Notes: generated from the letters alone by a model not told the origin. A DNA stretch of 40,231 bases from Wenzhouxiangella sp. (GCA_007694055.1 RECK01000174.1:1-40231), one strand, 5' to 3'; numbered from the stretch's first letter, positions 24,463-34,453 are shown. Program-made: numbers and translations.

Positions 24463-26289
24463 CTATCCGCCTTGTTTGGAGTTTTCGCGCAACTGTTCGA
24501 CGATGCGCTCGGCAAGGTTGGCGCTTATACCCGGCACCCGGGCCAACTCCTCAGAACTGGCTTTCAGTATCCCCTGCAAGCCACCGAAATGCTTGAGCAA
24601 GCGTTGTCGTCGCTGCGGTCCTACGCCGGCGATCTGCTCCAGTGGTGATGCCTGGGCACGCTTCTGGCGTCGCCTGCGATGCGCCTGGATCGCGAAACGA
24701 TGGGCTTCGTCACGGATCTGCTGGATGAGGTGGGAGGCCGGATGATGCGGGCCCGGTTTGACCTCGAAACCGTTGAGAATGAAGGTTTCATGACCGGCCC
24801 GGCGCGCCGGGCCCTTCGCCACCCCCATGATGGGAATCGCATCCAGGCCGAGCTCCTCGAGAACCTCCGCGGCCCGGTTGACCTGACCCTTGCCGCCGTC
24901 AATGACCAGCAGGTCGGGCAGTTCCGCACCTTCCTCGGCCAGGCGCTTGTAGCGCCTGCGCAAGGCCTGCGCCATCGCCGCGTAATCATCGCCGGGCTCG
25001 ATACCTTCGATGTTGTATTGCCGGTAAAGCGACTTGCATGCGCCATCGGTACCAAAAACGACGCAGGAACCTACCGTCTCGGTGCCCGAGATATGACTGA
25101 TATCGAAGCACTCCAGGCGTTCGGGCACGCTGTCGAGCTTGAGCAGTGCGGTCAGCTCGGCCAGGCCGCGCCCGACCTGGTCGCGATCGCCCAGGCGACG
25201 TCGCAAAGCATCTTCGGCATTGGTCAGCGCCATCTGCAACCACTTTGCCCGCTGCCCCCGAACACGCCAACCCAGGTGCACCCTGGCACCACGGCGACGG
25301 GCCAGGGCCTCCTTCCACAGGCCGGGCTGAGCCGGCGCACAGGACAGGATCAGGGCCGCCGGAGGAATTCGCTCGGCGTAGTATTGGCCGAGAAAGGCAC
25401 CCATGATCTCACCGTCATCGACCGACTCGGGCAGGTTGGCCGGAAAGAAGCAGCGCCCGCCGACATTGCGACCGTGGCGGAAAGAGACCACCTGCACTGC
25501 CGCCTGGCCGGAGGCGGTGCAAAGACCGATCACATCGAGGTCCTCGGCACCATCGGCCACGTACTGGCTGGCGCGCACCCGCTGCAGGCTTTGAATCTGG
25601 TCACGAAGCTGGGCTGCCTTTTCGAATTCCAGGCTGCTGCTGGCCGCCTGCATGCGCTCGCCCAACAATTCGATGACCGCCTCGTCCCGCCCTTTCAGAA
25701 ACTCGACCGCCGCCTTGACATCGCGGGCGTAGTCCGCTTCACTGACATAGCCCACGCAGGGCGCACTGCAGCGATTGATCTGGTATTGCAGGCAGGGCCG
25801 ATTGCGATTGGCGAACACGCTGTCCCGGCACTGGCGCAGGCCCAGCAGACGGTAGATCTGGTTGAGCGACTCACGCACGGCACCGGCGCTGGGAAACGGG
25901 CCGAAATACTGGCCAGCCTGCTTGCGCGAGCCCCGATAAAATCCGATCCGGGGAAAGGCATGGTCAGTATCCAGCTTGATCCAGGGATAGCTCTTGTCGT
26001 CGCGCAGATTGATATTGAACCGTGGCCGATGGGCCTTGATCCATTCGTTTTCCAGCAACAGGGCCTCAGCCTCGGTTCGGGTCAGGCTGACCTCCATGGC
26101 GGCAATCTTGCGCACCATCAAGTTGATCCGTGAGCCCTTGTCGCGGCGATCGAAGTAACTGCCGACCCGGCGCTTGAGATTGCGCGCCTTGCCCACGTAC
26201 AGGACCTGGCCTCGGTCATCGCGCATCAGGTAAACGCCAGGCCCGCTGGACAGCGAGCGTGCGAAGGCCCGCCCGTCGAATTCACTCAC
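24463..26289 (-). CDS. uvrC: Excinuclease ABC subunit C
   Basis: The protein has 608 residues, standard length. UvrC makes both incisions in nucleotide excision repair. The N-terminal GIY-YIG nuclease is seen (GVYLMRDDRGQVLYVGKARNL), then the cysteine cluster near CRDSVFANRNRPCLQYQINRC. The UvrB-binding UVR segment and the RNase H-like domain (LECFDISHISGTETVGSCVVF) follow, and the C-terminal helix-hairpin-helix pair ends LARVPGISANLAERIVEQL. The start is GTG, overlapping the phosphatase stop by four bases (GTGA). Confidence 0.97.
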   Translation of the reverse strand: MSEFDGRAFARSLSSGPGVYLMRDDRGQVLYVGKARNLKRRVGSYFDRRDKGSRINLMVRKIAAMEVSLTRTEAEALLLENEWIKAHRPRFNINLRDDKSYPWIKLDTDHAFPRIGFYRGSRKQAGQYFGPFPSAGAVRESLNQIYRLLGLRQCRDSVFANRNRPCLQYQINRCSAPCVGYVSEADYARDVKAAVEFLKGRDEAVIELLGERMQAASSSLEFEKAAQLRDQIQSLQRVRASQYVADGAEDLDVIGLCTASGQAAVQVVSFRHGRNVGGRCFFPANLPESVDDGEIMGAFLGQYYAERIPPAALILSCAPAQPGLWKEALARRRGARVHLGWRVRGQRAKWLQMALTNAEDALRRRLGDRDQVGRGLAELTALLKLDSVPERLECFDISHISGTETVGSCVVFGTDGACKSLYRQYNIEGIEPGDDYAAMAQALRRRYKRLAEEGAELPDLLVIDGGKGQVNRAAEVLEELGLDAIPIMGVAKGPARRAGHETFILNGFEVKPGPHHPASHLIQQIRDEAHRFAIQAHRRRRQKRAQASPLEQIAGVGPQRRQRLLKHFGGLQGILKASSEELARVPGISANLAERIVEQLRENSKQGG

Positions 26290-26759
26290 CGCGATCCATG
26301 CGCACCAGCCAGTTCCTCGATCAGCCGGCCGGCTGCTGTCTCAAGCATGTCAAGCACCCGCGTGAAGCCCTGGTCACCACCGTAATAGGGATCCGGCACT
26401 TCGAGAAGACCGTAGTCCGGGGCCAGGCTCATGACCAGTTCGACCCGGGCGGTCGCATTCGGCGGCGTCATCCGCTCAAGATCTTGGAGATTGCTGCGAT
26501 CCATGGCGAAAATTCGATCGAAGCGACGAAAATCGGCCACGGTCACCTGCCGCGCCCGCTCGCCGCTGATATCCATGCCCCAATCTTCGGCATGCCGAAT
26601 GGCGCGTGGATCCGGGGCCTTGCCAACGTGGTAGCCGAGTGTTCCGGCCGAATCGGTAAAGGCTTCGATACCGGCCTGCTTGAACTTGTAGTCAAACATG
26701 GCCTTGGCAGTCGGGCTGCGACAGATATTGCCCAGGCAGACAAACAGATAGGAATTCAT
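26286..26759 (-). CDS. Low molecular weight protein-tyrosine phosphatase
   Basis: The protein has 157 residues. The catalytic loop Cx5R is CLGNICRS (Cys8, Arg14), and the general-acid aspartate is in DPYYGG near the C-terminus. Members remove phosphate from phosphotyrosine, and some regulate polysaccharide export. No exopolysaccharide kinase is nearby. The gene lies between kdsB (80 bp) and uvrC (overlap), the order remembered from Xanthomonads. Confidence 0.93.
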   Translation of the reverse strand: MNSYLFVCLGNICRSPTAKAMFDYKFKQAGIEAFTDSAGTLGYHVGKAPDPRAIRHAEDWGMDISGERARQVTVADFRRFDRIFAMDRSNLQDLERMTPPNATARVELVMSLAPDYGLLEVPDPYYGGDQGFTRVLDMLETAAGRLIEELAGAHGSR

Positions 26760-26839
26760 GGCAACTTCACGACTTCAGGAATAATGATTTGCTTTTCGGG
26801 ACAACCAGCAGTTTCACCTGGCCAAATACTACCGCAGTT

Positions 26840-27592
26840 TCATGCCTGCCCGGTGAGAGCGGCCCGAAAGCGGGCAAGGTCCGCGGCCGTATCGATTCCG
26901 ACCGGGATCGGCGCGCAGGCACGGTCGGCAACGACACGCCAGCCAGCATCAAGTGCGCGCAGCTGCTCCAGTGATTCAAGCTGTTCCAGGGCGCTGGCCG
27001 GCAGCTCGGCCCAAGCCCTCAGGGCACAGACCCGGTAGGCGTAAAGGCCGACATGCCGGCAGGCCGTTTCGACCGGCCAGCCACCATCTCGCGGCCAGGG
27101 GATCGGGGCACGCGAGAAATAAAGCGCCCGCCCGTTTCGATCGGCCACCAGCTTGACGACATTCGGATCTCGCCACTGCGCCTCGTCGGCCAGCGGCTGC
27201 CATAACGTGGCCATGTCAGCCCGCTCATCCGCAGCCAGCAGCCCGGCAACCTGGCGCAGGCAGGCTGCCGGCATGGCCGGCTCATCGCCCTGCAGGTTGA
27301 CTACCGTTGCCGCAGCCTCCAGGCCCAGCTGAACAGCGGCTTCGGCCAGTCGGTCGGTACCCGAGCGGTGGCCCGGATCGGTCATGAGCACCTGGCCACC
27401 CGCGGCGTCAACGACATCGGCAATCTCACCGCTGTCGGTGGCCACCGTCACGCTCGCCGCCCCGCTCTCCAGCGCCTTGTCCAGGGTTCTAAGGATCATC
27501 GGGCGTCCGCCGAGATCAACCAGGGCCTTGCGGGCAAGACGGGTGGAGTCAAGACGAGCCGGGATGATGATGTGAAAATCCATGTCATTCAT
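26840..27592 (-). CDS. kdsB: CMP-KDO synthetase (3-deoxy-manno-octulosonate cytidylyltransferase)
   Basis: The protein has 250 residues. It activates KDO with CTP for the inner core of lipopolysaccharide. The nucleotide-binding start IIIPARLDSTRLARKALVDLGG, the middle VTVATDSGEIADVV and HRSGTDRLAEA, and NLQGDEP are all family signatures. The ATG at 27590-27592 overlaps the lpxK stop by eight bases; a second ATG nine bases in is also possible. Confidence 0.96.
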   Translation of the reverse strand: MNDMDFHIIIPARLDSTRLARKALVDLGGRPMILRTLDKALESGAASVTVATDSGEIADVVDAAGGQVLMTDPGHRSGTDRLAEAAVQLGLEAAATVVNLQGDEPAMPAACLRQVAGLLAADERADMATLWQPLADEAQWRDPNVVKLVADRNGRALYFSRAPIPWPRDGGWPVETACRHVGLYAYRVCALRAWAELPASALEQLESLEQLRALDAGWRVVADRACAPIPVGIDTAADLARFRAALTGQA

Positions 27593-28574
27593 GGCTGATG
27601 TTCCATTCAGTCAGGTGCCGCTCGATTGCGGTGCGAACCTGATCGGGCAAAGGCATACCCACTTCAAGCACGTGGATAGTTTGATCGCCGCCCATGCGAC
27701 GCAGCTTGACCGCATCCTTGGCCGTCACCACGACTGGCCCTTGCAGGTCGGCCAGGTCAGACGCGGAGAATGGATGATGATCGGGAAAGATACGGGGCCG
27801 TACGAGCATGCCCAGGTCAGTGAGGGTCTGGATAAAGCCCTGCGGATTGGCAATCCCGCACAGCGCCGTCACCGTCTGTCCTTGCAAGGCCTCGGGTTCC
27901 AGCCTGAAACTTCCGTCCAGGGCGGCCAGGCGCTCCGGTTTCAGGTCGACACGAACAGCACCGTCCACCGGATCGCCCGCGCCCTTGACCAGGACCAGGT
28001 CAACTTCCTGCAGGCGCTCGACCGGCTGACGCAATGGACCTGCCGGCAGCAGCCAGCCGTTCCCCAGCCCCCGTTGACCGTCAATCAGGCAAATCTCGAA
28101 GCTTCTCGCCAGGGCGGCATGCTGCAGACCGTCGTCGCTGAGTACCACGTCGGCACCTGCTTCCATGGCCGCGGCCAGGGCCTCGGCGCGTCGCCGGCAG
28201 ATCCACACCGGAACCCCGGTGGACTCGGCAATCAGTACCGGCTCGTCGCCAAACCGGGCCGGGTCGGCCGGGTCTGTCACCCGCAGCGGCGAGTTACCTT
28301 CGCGTCCGCCGTAGCCGCGGCTGATCACGGCCACACGACGACCGGTCGCGGTCAGGTATCGAGCCAGCGCAATAACCAGGGGCGTCTTGCCGCCACCGCC
28401 AACGGTCAGGTTGCCGACCACGATTACTGGTGCCGGGGGTTTCAGGCGAGGTCGCTGGAAACGATGTTGAGCCAGCGCGCGAAAGGACGCGGCCATCAGG
28501 CGATAGGGCAAGGGCGGGCGCTGGCGCTCGTACCACATACGATTGAAATGAGCCTCGATACGCGCACGCAGCAT
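27585..28574 (-). CDS. lpxK: Tetraacyldisaccharide 4'-kinase LpxK
   Basis: The protein has 329 residues with the start at ATG 28572-28574, four bases after the msbA stop; an ATG 24 bases upstream is an alternative. LpxK phosphorylates the lipid A disaccharide at the inner membrane. The P-loop [21 protein letters not shown], the following VISRGYGGR and the segment [17 protein letters not shown] are diagnostic. It sits between msbA and kdsB with overlaps on both sides, consistent with a lipid A/LPS operon. Confidence 0.95.
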   Translation of the reverse strand: MLRARIEAHFNRMWYERQRPPLPYRLMAASFRALAQHRFQRPRLKPPAPVIVVGNLTVGGGGKTPLVIALARYLTATGRRVAVISRGYGGREGNSPLRVTDPADPARFGDEPVLIAESTGVPVWICRRRAEALAAAMEAGADVVLSDDGLQHAALARSFEICLIDGQRGLGNGWLLPAGPLRQPVERLQEVDLVLVKGAGDPVDGAVRVDLKPERLAALDGSFRLEPEALQGQTVTALCGIANPQGFIQTLTDLGMLVRPRIFPDHHPFSASDLADLQGPVVVTAKDAVKLRRMGGDQTIHVLEVGMPLPDQVRTAIERHLTEWNISHE

Positions 28575-28578
28575 GGGT

Positions 28579-30336
28579 TCAAGGCGCTGCCGGCGCATCC
28601 TGGAGCTGGAGTTTGTGGAGGTGGTGATAGAGACCGTCGGGTCTTGCCAGCAAGGCTTCATGACTGCCGATCTCGCGAACCCGACCCTGGTCCAACACCA
28701 CAACCTGGTCGGCCTTGCGCACCGTGGCCAGTCGGTGCGCGATCACCAGCGTCGTGCGGTTAGTCATCAACGCTTCCAGAGCGGCCTGAACGGCACGCTC
28801 GGACTCGGCGTCAAGGGCCGAAGTCGCCTCGTCCAGAATCAGGATGGGTGCGTCCTTGAGCAAGGCCCGGGCAATGGCCAGGCGCTGGCGCTGGCCGCCG
28901 GACAGCAGCGCCCCATCCTCTCCGATCGAGGTATCAAATCCTTGCGGCAAACGTTCGATGAATTCCAGGGCATGGGCCTGGCGTGCAGCCTCGACGATAT
29001 GCTCCCGGCTGATATCACCCGGCACGCCATAGGCGATATTGCCGGCCACGGTGTCGTTGAACAGCACCACATCCTGGCTCACCAGGGCGACCTGGCGCCG
29101 CAGCGCCGACAGGCGAAACTCGGCGATATCCTCACCATCAACCAGGATTTGACCATGGTCTGGCAAGTGAAATCGCGGCAACAACTTGACCAGGGTGCTC
29201 TTGCCCGACCCCGAGCGACCGACCAGGGCCGTCACGCTGCCGGCTGGGACCGTCAGGTCGATGTCAGTCAGCGCCGGCTGGTCTGTATTGGGGTACTTGA
29301 AACAGATGGACCGAAACTCGATTCGACCCTGGACACGCCCGGGATCATGCGTACCGAGATCCGGCTCGGCAGGGGCATCCAGGACGCGGAAAATGCTGTC
29401 GGCTGCGGCCAGACCCTTCTCGATGACCGCATGCATCTTGGTCAAGCGTTTCAACGGTGGAATACAGGCAACCATTGCCGCCAGCACGGACATGAAGATA
29501 CCTGCAGTGACCTCGGCACGCATGAAATCGCTGGCCGCAATAACCAGCAACAGGATCACGGCCAGGCCGGCAGCCAGCTGAATCATGGATGATGACACCA
29601 GCTGGGTTGCCGTCAGCTTCAGGTGCAAGCGTCGATTGCTTTCGTTGATCTCGGAAAAAGCGGCCCGCTCGCGCGCCTGGCCGCCAAAAATCTTGACCAC
29701 CTCGTGGCCGTCGACGGCCTCCTCGGTCACGTGCGTGACATCACCCATGGAGTCCTGAATATGACCGGAAATGCGCCGGAAACGGCGCGAGATGACGGTC
29801 ACGACCAGGGCGATGACCGGAACCAGCAGGAGCATGGTCAGGGTCAGACGCCAGGACTGGATGATCATGACGGTTACCAGGGCAACGACGGTCAGGGCAT
29901 CACGCACCGAGCCGATCAGCGCCGTGGTTGCCGCCTGGGCTACCTGCTCTGCGTTGTAGGTTACCCGCGAGATCATCTGGCCTGAAGATTCACGATCGAA
30001 ATGACTCGCCGGCAGTTCGAGGTAGCGTGCAAACAGATCACCGCGCAGGTCGGCGATCAGTCGTCGTCCCACCCACTCCATGCCGAATACGCCGCCAAAA
30101 TTGCCAACGATTCGCAACACAACCGCGGCCAGTACCAGTCCCGGAAGCCACAGGCTGAAAGTGGGGTCCGGGGCGGCAATGGTTTCATCAACCAGCGGCT
30201 TGAGGAGGTAGAAGAACAGGCCCTGCCCGGCCGCATCCAGGGCCACCGCTGCCAGCGCCAGGCCGAAGATCAGGCGATGGCGAACGACGTAGGCCAGCAG
30301 ACGCCGGTAGAGACCTGCGCCGGACGTCGCCGTCAC
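28579..30336 (-). CDS. msbA: Lipid A flippase / ABC exporter MsbA
   Basis: The protein has 585 residues, a half-transporter with a six-helix membrane domain followed by an ATPase. It flips lipid A-core from the inner to the outer leaflet. ATPase motifs are Walker A GRSGSGKST, the signature LLSGGQRQRLAIARALL and Walker B ILILDEATSALD with the switch histidine in VIAHRL. The start is GTG at 30334-30336, overlapping the exbD stop (GTGA). Linkage to lpxK supports MsbA rather than a drug exporter. Confidence 0.95.
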   Translation of the reverse strand: MTATSGAGLYRRLLAYVVRHRLIFGLALAAVALDAAGQGLFFYLLKPLVDETIAAPDPTFSLWLPGLVLAAVVLRIVGNFGGVFGMEWVGRRLIADLRGDLFARYLELPASHFDRESSGQMISRVTYNAEQVAQAATTALIGSVRDALTVVALVTVMIIQSWRLTLTMLLLVPVIALVVTVISRRFRRISGHIQDSMGDVTHVTEEAVDGHEVVKIFGGQARERAAFSEINESNRRLHLKLTATQLVSSSMIQLAAGLAVILLLVIAASDFMRAEVTAGIFMSVLAAMVACIPPLKRLTKMHAVIEKGLAAADSIFRVLDAPAEPDLGTHDPGRVQGRIEFRSICFKYPNTDQPALTDIDLTVPAGSVTALVGRSGSGKSTLVKLLPRFHLPDHGQILVDGEDIAEFRLSALRRQVALVSQDVVLFNDTVAGNIAYGVPGDISREHIVEAARQAHALEFIERLPQGFDTSIGEDGALLSGGQRQRLAIARALLKDAPILILDEATSALDAESERAVQAALEALMTNRTTLVIAHRLATVRKADQVVVLDQGRVREIGSHEALLARPDGLYHHLHKLQLQDAPAAP

Positions 30337-30758
30337 TGGCCGTCTCCGCCCTCTTCCACGGCGGCGATGGTCAGGCGTCGGATCCCCTCGGCCGCAGCCG
30401 CGTCCAGTGCCCTGACCACGAGCCGATGCGGGGCCTCGCCATCGGCCCGAATGACCAGGGTCGCATCCGGGCTTTCCGCGAATCGCTGGACCAGGGCGGC
30501 CTGCAAGGTGGCCCGACGATCGTCGGCCAGCATCTGGTCATCGATGAACAGGCGTCCATCATCAGTGATGACCAGCTCGATTACTGACGGCAGGGTCTCC
30601 ATTTCGGCCGTGGATGCCTCGGGCAGATCCAGGCGCAGCAGCGCATGACGCTCGAAGGTGGTCGAGACCATGAAAAAGATCAGCAGCAGGAACACCACAT
30701 CGATCAACGAGGTCAGGTTGATTTCGGGTTCTTCGCGCTCTTCTTCGTAGATCTTCAT
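30333..30758 (-). CDS. exbD: ExbD/TolR family energy-transducing protein
   Basis: The protein has 141 residues, with one transmembrane helix near the N-terminus and a periplasmic domain. The helix carries the conserved proton-path aspartate (LTSLIDVVFLLLIFFMVSTTF). With ExbB it uses the proton gradient to drive TonB- or Tol-like systems. No TonB gene is adjacent. The association with comEC and msbA is a conserved neighbourhood. It begins five bases after exbB. Confidence 0.93.
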   Translation of the reverse strand: MKIYEEEREEPEINLTSLIDVVFLLLIFFMVSTTFERHALLRLDLPEASTAEMETLPSVIELVITDDGRLFIDDQMLADDRRATLQAALVQRFAESPDATLVIRADGEAPHRLVVRALDAAAAEGIRRLTIAAVEEGGDGQ

Positions 30759-30763
30759 GGGTT

Positions 30764-31384
30764 TCAGACCGGGCGACGTCGACCGCCGCGCTCTATGGCC
30801 TGCATGAGCATCAGGGCCTGTTGCTCCATCTGGACCACGTAGCTGCGCACCAGGCCACGAAAATAGCGGTAGAAGAAATAGGCTGGAATGGCCACGGTCA
30901 GACCCGCTGCCGTGGTGATCAGCGCCTCGGAAATTCCGCCGGCCAGCTCGTTCGGGTCACCGACGCCATGCACCATGATGGCGCTGAAGACCTTGATCAT
31001 GCCGACCACGGTACCCAGCAGACCCAGCAAAGGCGTGATGCCGGCTATGGTGCCCAGCGTATTGAGGAAACGCTCCAGTTCATGGACGACATGGCGACCG
31101 GTGTCTTCGACCGCTTCCTTGATGATTTCCCGCGAACGATCACGATTGTCCAGGGCAGCCGCAAGGATGCGTCCCATGGGTGATGAACGACGCAGTTGCT
31201 CGATATGCTTGGCATCGAGTTCATGCTGCACTGCCCATTGACGCACCTGGGCCGGAACCGCGGCCGGCATTACCCGACCGCCGCGCAGGGCCAGGAAACG
31301 CTCGATCACGATGGCCAGGGCCAGGATTGAACAGAGGATGATGGGCACCATCAACCAGCCGCCTGCAATCACGATTTCCAGCAT
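30764..31384 (-). CDS. exbB: ExbB/TolQ/MotA family proton channel
   Basis: The protein has 206 residues and three transmembrane helices: one at the N-terminus (IVIAGGWLMVPIILCSILALAIVIERFLAL) and two in the second half (TIAGITPLLGLLGTVVGMIKVF and ALITTAAGLTVAIPAYFFYRYF). The spacing and the conserved TPLLGLLGTV motif are typical of ExbB. It pairs with ExbD as a stator-like motor. The first gene after the comEC repeat gap, it probably starts the exbB-exbD-msbA-lpxK-kdsB-ptp-uvrC transcript. Confidence 0.93.
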   Translation of the reverse strand: MLEIVIAGGWLMVPIILCSILALAIVIERFLALRGGRVMPAAVPAQVRQWAVQHELDAKHIEQLRRSSPMGRILAAALDNRDRSREIIKEAVEDTGRHVVHELERFLNTLGTIAGITPLLGLLGTVVGMIKVFSAIMVHGVGDPNELAGGISEALITTAAGLTVAIPAYFFYRYFRGLVRSYVVQMEQQALMLMQAIERGGRRRPV

Positions 31385-31427
31385 AAGACCCGCGGAGTGT
31401 AGTCACGAAACAACCTCGAATGATAAC

Positions 31428-31469
31428 CGGGTTGGGATGTGGAAGTAGCACCGGGCGGTATCCGGCCGC
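31428..31469 (+). repeat. Dispersed intergenic repeat copy at the comEC 3' end
   Basis: Bases 31448-31468 (GCACCGGGCGG then TATCCGGCCG) match 40211-40231 with one difference. Upstream (31430-31447) there is about 70-80% similarity to the GATTGGAAGGGTGG part of the other copies. GGGCGGTATCCGGCCGCTCA is also found, with one difference, at 2030-2049. The comEC stop codon begins at the repeat edge. The 85-bp gap to exbB holds nothing else. Confidence 0.65.
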
Positions 31470-33758
31470 TCATGGCGAGGACTCACAGCCTTGCCCACGC
31501 CGCCAGAAGCGCGGCTGGCGTCCAGCCTGGGTCAATAGTCGTGGTTCAGCACCGGGCTGCATGGTGACGGTAATCGCACCGCACCAGGCGGTACTGACCA
31601 GGCGGGCCTCAATCGCGTTCAAGCGATCGGCCAGCTCCGGGTGGGGCCGGCCGGAGCGATCGACCGCCGAAACCGAGGCCAGGGCCAGGCGGGGGCCCAG
31701 CCGGGCCAGGAATTCGGCACTGCCGGCGCGCCGATGACCACTGGCCGAAAGCACCAGGACATCGGCCTGCAAGTCTTCATTCTCCAGCAACAGCCGCGCC
31801 TCGACGGACTGATCAATACCACCGGTCAGCAACAGCGAACCACCGGGACCTGAAACATGCAGGACGCAGGCGCTGTTTCCGCCCAGGTCCGGCAAACCCG
31901 GAGAAGGATGCAGGAAGCGGAACTGCCATGAACCGCTGTGCCATTCTGCGCCGCTCTGGCAAGGCTGACCCACGACCCCGTGTGCGCTGAAAACGGCCAG
32001 TCCGGGGTCTGACAAGTCCAGTGTGCCAAGACCGCCGGCGTGAGCGCGATGTCCATGCGACACCACCAGGCGGTCCAGCGAATCAGCCCCGAGCGCATTC
32101 AACAGGCCAGGCAAAGTGCGTCCAAGCGCGTCGTTGCCCTCACCGTCACCCGGGCCCGTGTCATAAAGCAGCACCTCGTCCGCTGTTCGCACCAGCACCG
32201 CCAGGCCACTGCCCACGTCCATGACGGTCATCTCCAGCGCATCGGGCTCGAGCGCGGGCAGCCGCGGCCACAGCAGCGGCACAATAAGGGCAAGGCCCAG
32301 CCAACGCCCCGGCCAGCCGCGCGGAGCAATCAGCCACAGGGCACCCACCAGCGCCAGGCTGACGGTCAGAAGGCCTGCGCCCGGAACCTGGCGATAACCC
32401 AGATCCAGCCCATCAAGCACATCCAGAACCCGCAGCAACCAGATCAGCCCGGTTTCAGTCAGCCACAGCGTCCAGGTCGCCGGCAGGTCAAGCATGATCA
32501 GAACCACACTGAGCAGAAGAGACGGCAGAATCAGCAGCCCAACCAGGGGAATGGCGACCAGGTTGGCCGGAAACGCCACCGGCACCAGGTGCTGGAATAC
32601 ACCTACGTTGAGCGGCAGCATGCCGATCGCAATGACGACCTGGGCCCGGAACAGGCCGGCCAGCCAGCCCGACGAGCCGCCATCGGCAACCGGGCGCCAG
32701 GCAAACGCCCAGATCAGCACGGCAACCGCGGCAAAGGACAGCCAGAAACCGCTGGCCAGCGGGGCCAGCGGGTCAAGCAGCAGAATAAACGCAAAAGCCA
32801 CGACCAGGGCATGGGCCGGCTGCAGACCGCGCCGCAGCAGCAGCGCACCGGCAGCCACAACCAGCATGATCAGGGCACGTTGAGTGGGCAAGGTCCAGCC
32901 AGCCAGGAAACCATAGCCGGTGGCGGCGAGCAGCGCGCAGAACAGGGCCAGGCGACGACGATCCAGGCGCGAACTGGCCAGCACTAGCGGAGCCAGCAGC
33001 CAGCCGCCGACCACTGCGGCCAGGCCGGCCACCATGCCGACATGCAGGCCCGAGATGGCCAGCAGATGCGCGGTACCGGTTCGCCTCAGGCGCTCACTCA
33101 ACTCGGCATCCATGCCGGCGCGATCGGCCAGGGCCAGCGCCCGGGTCAGGGCCGCCGCCCGGTGATAGCGGGTTTCGGCCTGCAACACTTCGCTCAGGTA
33201 CTGGCGTTGGCGATCGACCCGGCCACGCCAGCGCGACTGTCCCAGCGCACGGGGCACGTCGACAACACTGGCCAGCCCCCCGATCCGCAATGCGACCAGG
33301 TGTCGATGGAGGTCGAAGCCGCCGGGATTGAGTCGACCGTGCGGCGGATCCAGGCGCAGCGGCAGCTCCCAGCGCTGCCCCGGACGAACATACTCTGTTG
33401 GTCGATACCAGCTCACCTGCAGGCGAGCGGGCAGGCCATCAGCCTGACCGCGATCAGGAATGAACAGGAAACGAACGCGCTGGCCACGGTATTCCGGCAA
33501 ACCGACCACGGTGCCATTGACCGTCAAGCGGGTACCGGCATCAGCCGGCTCCCAGCTGCGTTCCTGCTCCAGGCCGGCCTGAAACAGGAACCACCCGGCC
33601 CCGACAACTATCAACCCAAGCTGGCGCAGCGGCGGAAAGCACAGGCACGGCAACACTATAAGCAGGACAACCAGGCTCCAGCCCGGCGGCGGCAGCGTTG
33701 GGGTCAGCGTGGCCAGCAGGACTCCGACAGCAAAGCTGAACGGCAGTCGCCAGTCCAC
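31470..33758 (-). CDS. comEC: DNA uptake channel ComEC/Rec2
   Basis: The protein has 762 residues. It carries transforming single-stranded DNA across the inner membrane. The order is an N-terminal hydrophobic segment, a periplasmic OB-like domain (about 70-200) and the multi-helix Competence domain with LLAISGLHVGMVAGLA and TLPTQRALIM. A C-terminal metallo-beta-lactamase-like domain starts at about 530 (MTVMDVGSGLAVLVRT). In it the metal-binding motif reads SHGHRAHAGG, so the usual HxDxDH or HxHxDH aspartate is alanine. The start is GTG at 33756-33758, eight bases after lolD. Confidence 0.93.
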   Translation of the reverse strand: MDWRLPFSFAVGVLLATLTPTLPPPGWSLVVLLIVLPCLCFPPLRQLGLIVVGAGWFLFQAGLEQERSWEPADAGTRLTVNGTVVGLPEYRGQRVRFLFIPDRGQADGLPARLQVSWYRPTEYVRPGQRWELPLRLDPPHGRLNPGGFDLHRHLVALRIGGLASVVDVPRALGQSRWRGRVDRQRQYLSEVLQAETRYHRAAALTRALALADRAGMDAELSERLRRTGTAHLLAISGLHVGMVAGLAAVVGGWLLAPLVLASSRLDRRRLALFCALLAATGYGFLAGWTLPTQRALIMLVVAAGALLLRRGLQPAHALVVAFAFILLLDPLAPLASGFWLSFAAVAVLIWAFAWRPVADGGSSGWLAGLFRAQVVIAIGMLPLNVGVFQHLVPVAFPANLVAIPLVGLLILPSLLLSVVLIMLDLPATWTLWLTETGLIWLLRVLDVLDGLDLGYRQVPGAGLLTVSLALVGALWLIAPRGWPGRWLGLALIVPLLWPRLPALEPDALEMTVMDVGSGLAVLVRTADEVLLYDTGPGDGEGNDALGRTLPGLLNALGADSLDRLVVSHGHRAHAGGLGTLDLSDPGLAVFSAHGVVGQPCQSGAEWHSGSWQFRFLHPSPGLPDLGGNSACVLHVSGPGGSLLLTGGIDQSVEARLLLENEDLQADVLVLSASGHRRAGSAEFLARLGPRLALASVSAVDRSGRPHPELADRLNAIEARLVSTAWCGAITVTMQPGAEPRLLTQAGRQPRFWRRGQGCESSP

Positions 33759-33766
33759 GCTGCTGC

Positions 33767-34453
33767 TCAGTCGATGGGGTTCAGCAGGCCGCCGGTCATC
33801 TCCAGGCGGCGATCCAGGCGCCGCGCCAGGCGCGGATCGTGCGTCACCAGGACGATGGAGGTTTGCAGCTCCTGGTTGAGCTCCAGCATGAGATCGTAGA
33901 CCGAAGCCGCATTGCGCTCGTCCAGGTTGCCGGTCGGTTCATCGCCCAGCACGCAGGCCGGACGGTTGATCAGCGCCCGGGCGACAGCCGCCCGCTGGCG
34001 TTCCCCGCCGGACAGCTCCCCCGGCTTGTGGTTCAGGCGCTGGCCCAGGCCCACGCGCTCAAGCAGCGCTTCGGCTGCGGCCCGGGCGGCATCGGCCTTG
34101 TCGCCGCGGATCAACAGGGGCATGGCAACATTTTCCAGCGCCGTGAACTCCGGCAGGAGATGATGAAACTGGTAGATGAAACCCAGCGAGCGGTTGCGAA
34201 TTCGCGCCCGGCTGCGTTCGTCACCTGCCGCCATATCCTGGCCTTCAATCTCCACCACGCCTTCACTGGGCTTGTCAAGACCGCCAAGTATGTGCAAAAG
34301 CGTGCTTTTGCCGACCCCGGAGGCGCCCAGAATCGCGACCCGCTCGCCCCGCATCACATCGAAATCGACGCCGCGCAAAACATGCAGAACGGCCTGGCCC
34401 TGAACAAAGTGACGAACCAGTCCACGGCAGCGGACCACCGGTTGATCATTCAT
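33767..34453 (-). CDS. lolD: Lipoprotein release ABC transporter ATPase LolD
   Basis: The protein has 228 residues with start ATG 34451-34453, overlapping the lolC stop by eight bases; the longer upstream frame lies in lolC. LolD powers extraction of outer-membrane lipoproteins by LolCE. Motifs are Walker [10 protein letters not shown] (43-51), Q-loop region [21 protein letters not shown] (LolD-like), signature [16 protein letters not shown] and Walker [13 protein letters not shown]. Confidence 0.95.
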   Translation of the reverse strand: MNDQPVVRCRGLVRHFVQGQAVLHVLRGVDFDVMRGERVAILGASGVGKSTLLHILGGLDKPSEGVVEIEGQDMAAGDERSRARIRNRSLGFIYQFHHLLPEFTALENVAMPLLIRGDKADAARAAAEALLERVGLGQRLNHKPGELSGGERQRAAVARALINRPACVLGDEPTGNLDERNAASVYDLMLELNQELQTSIVLVTHDPRLARRLDRRLEMTGGLLNPID

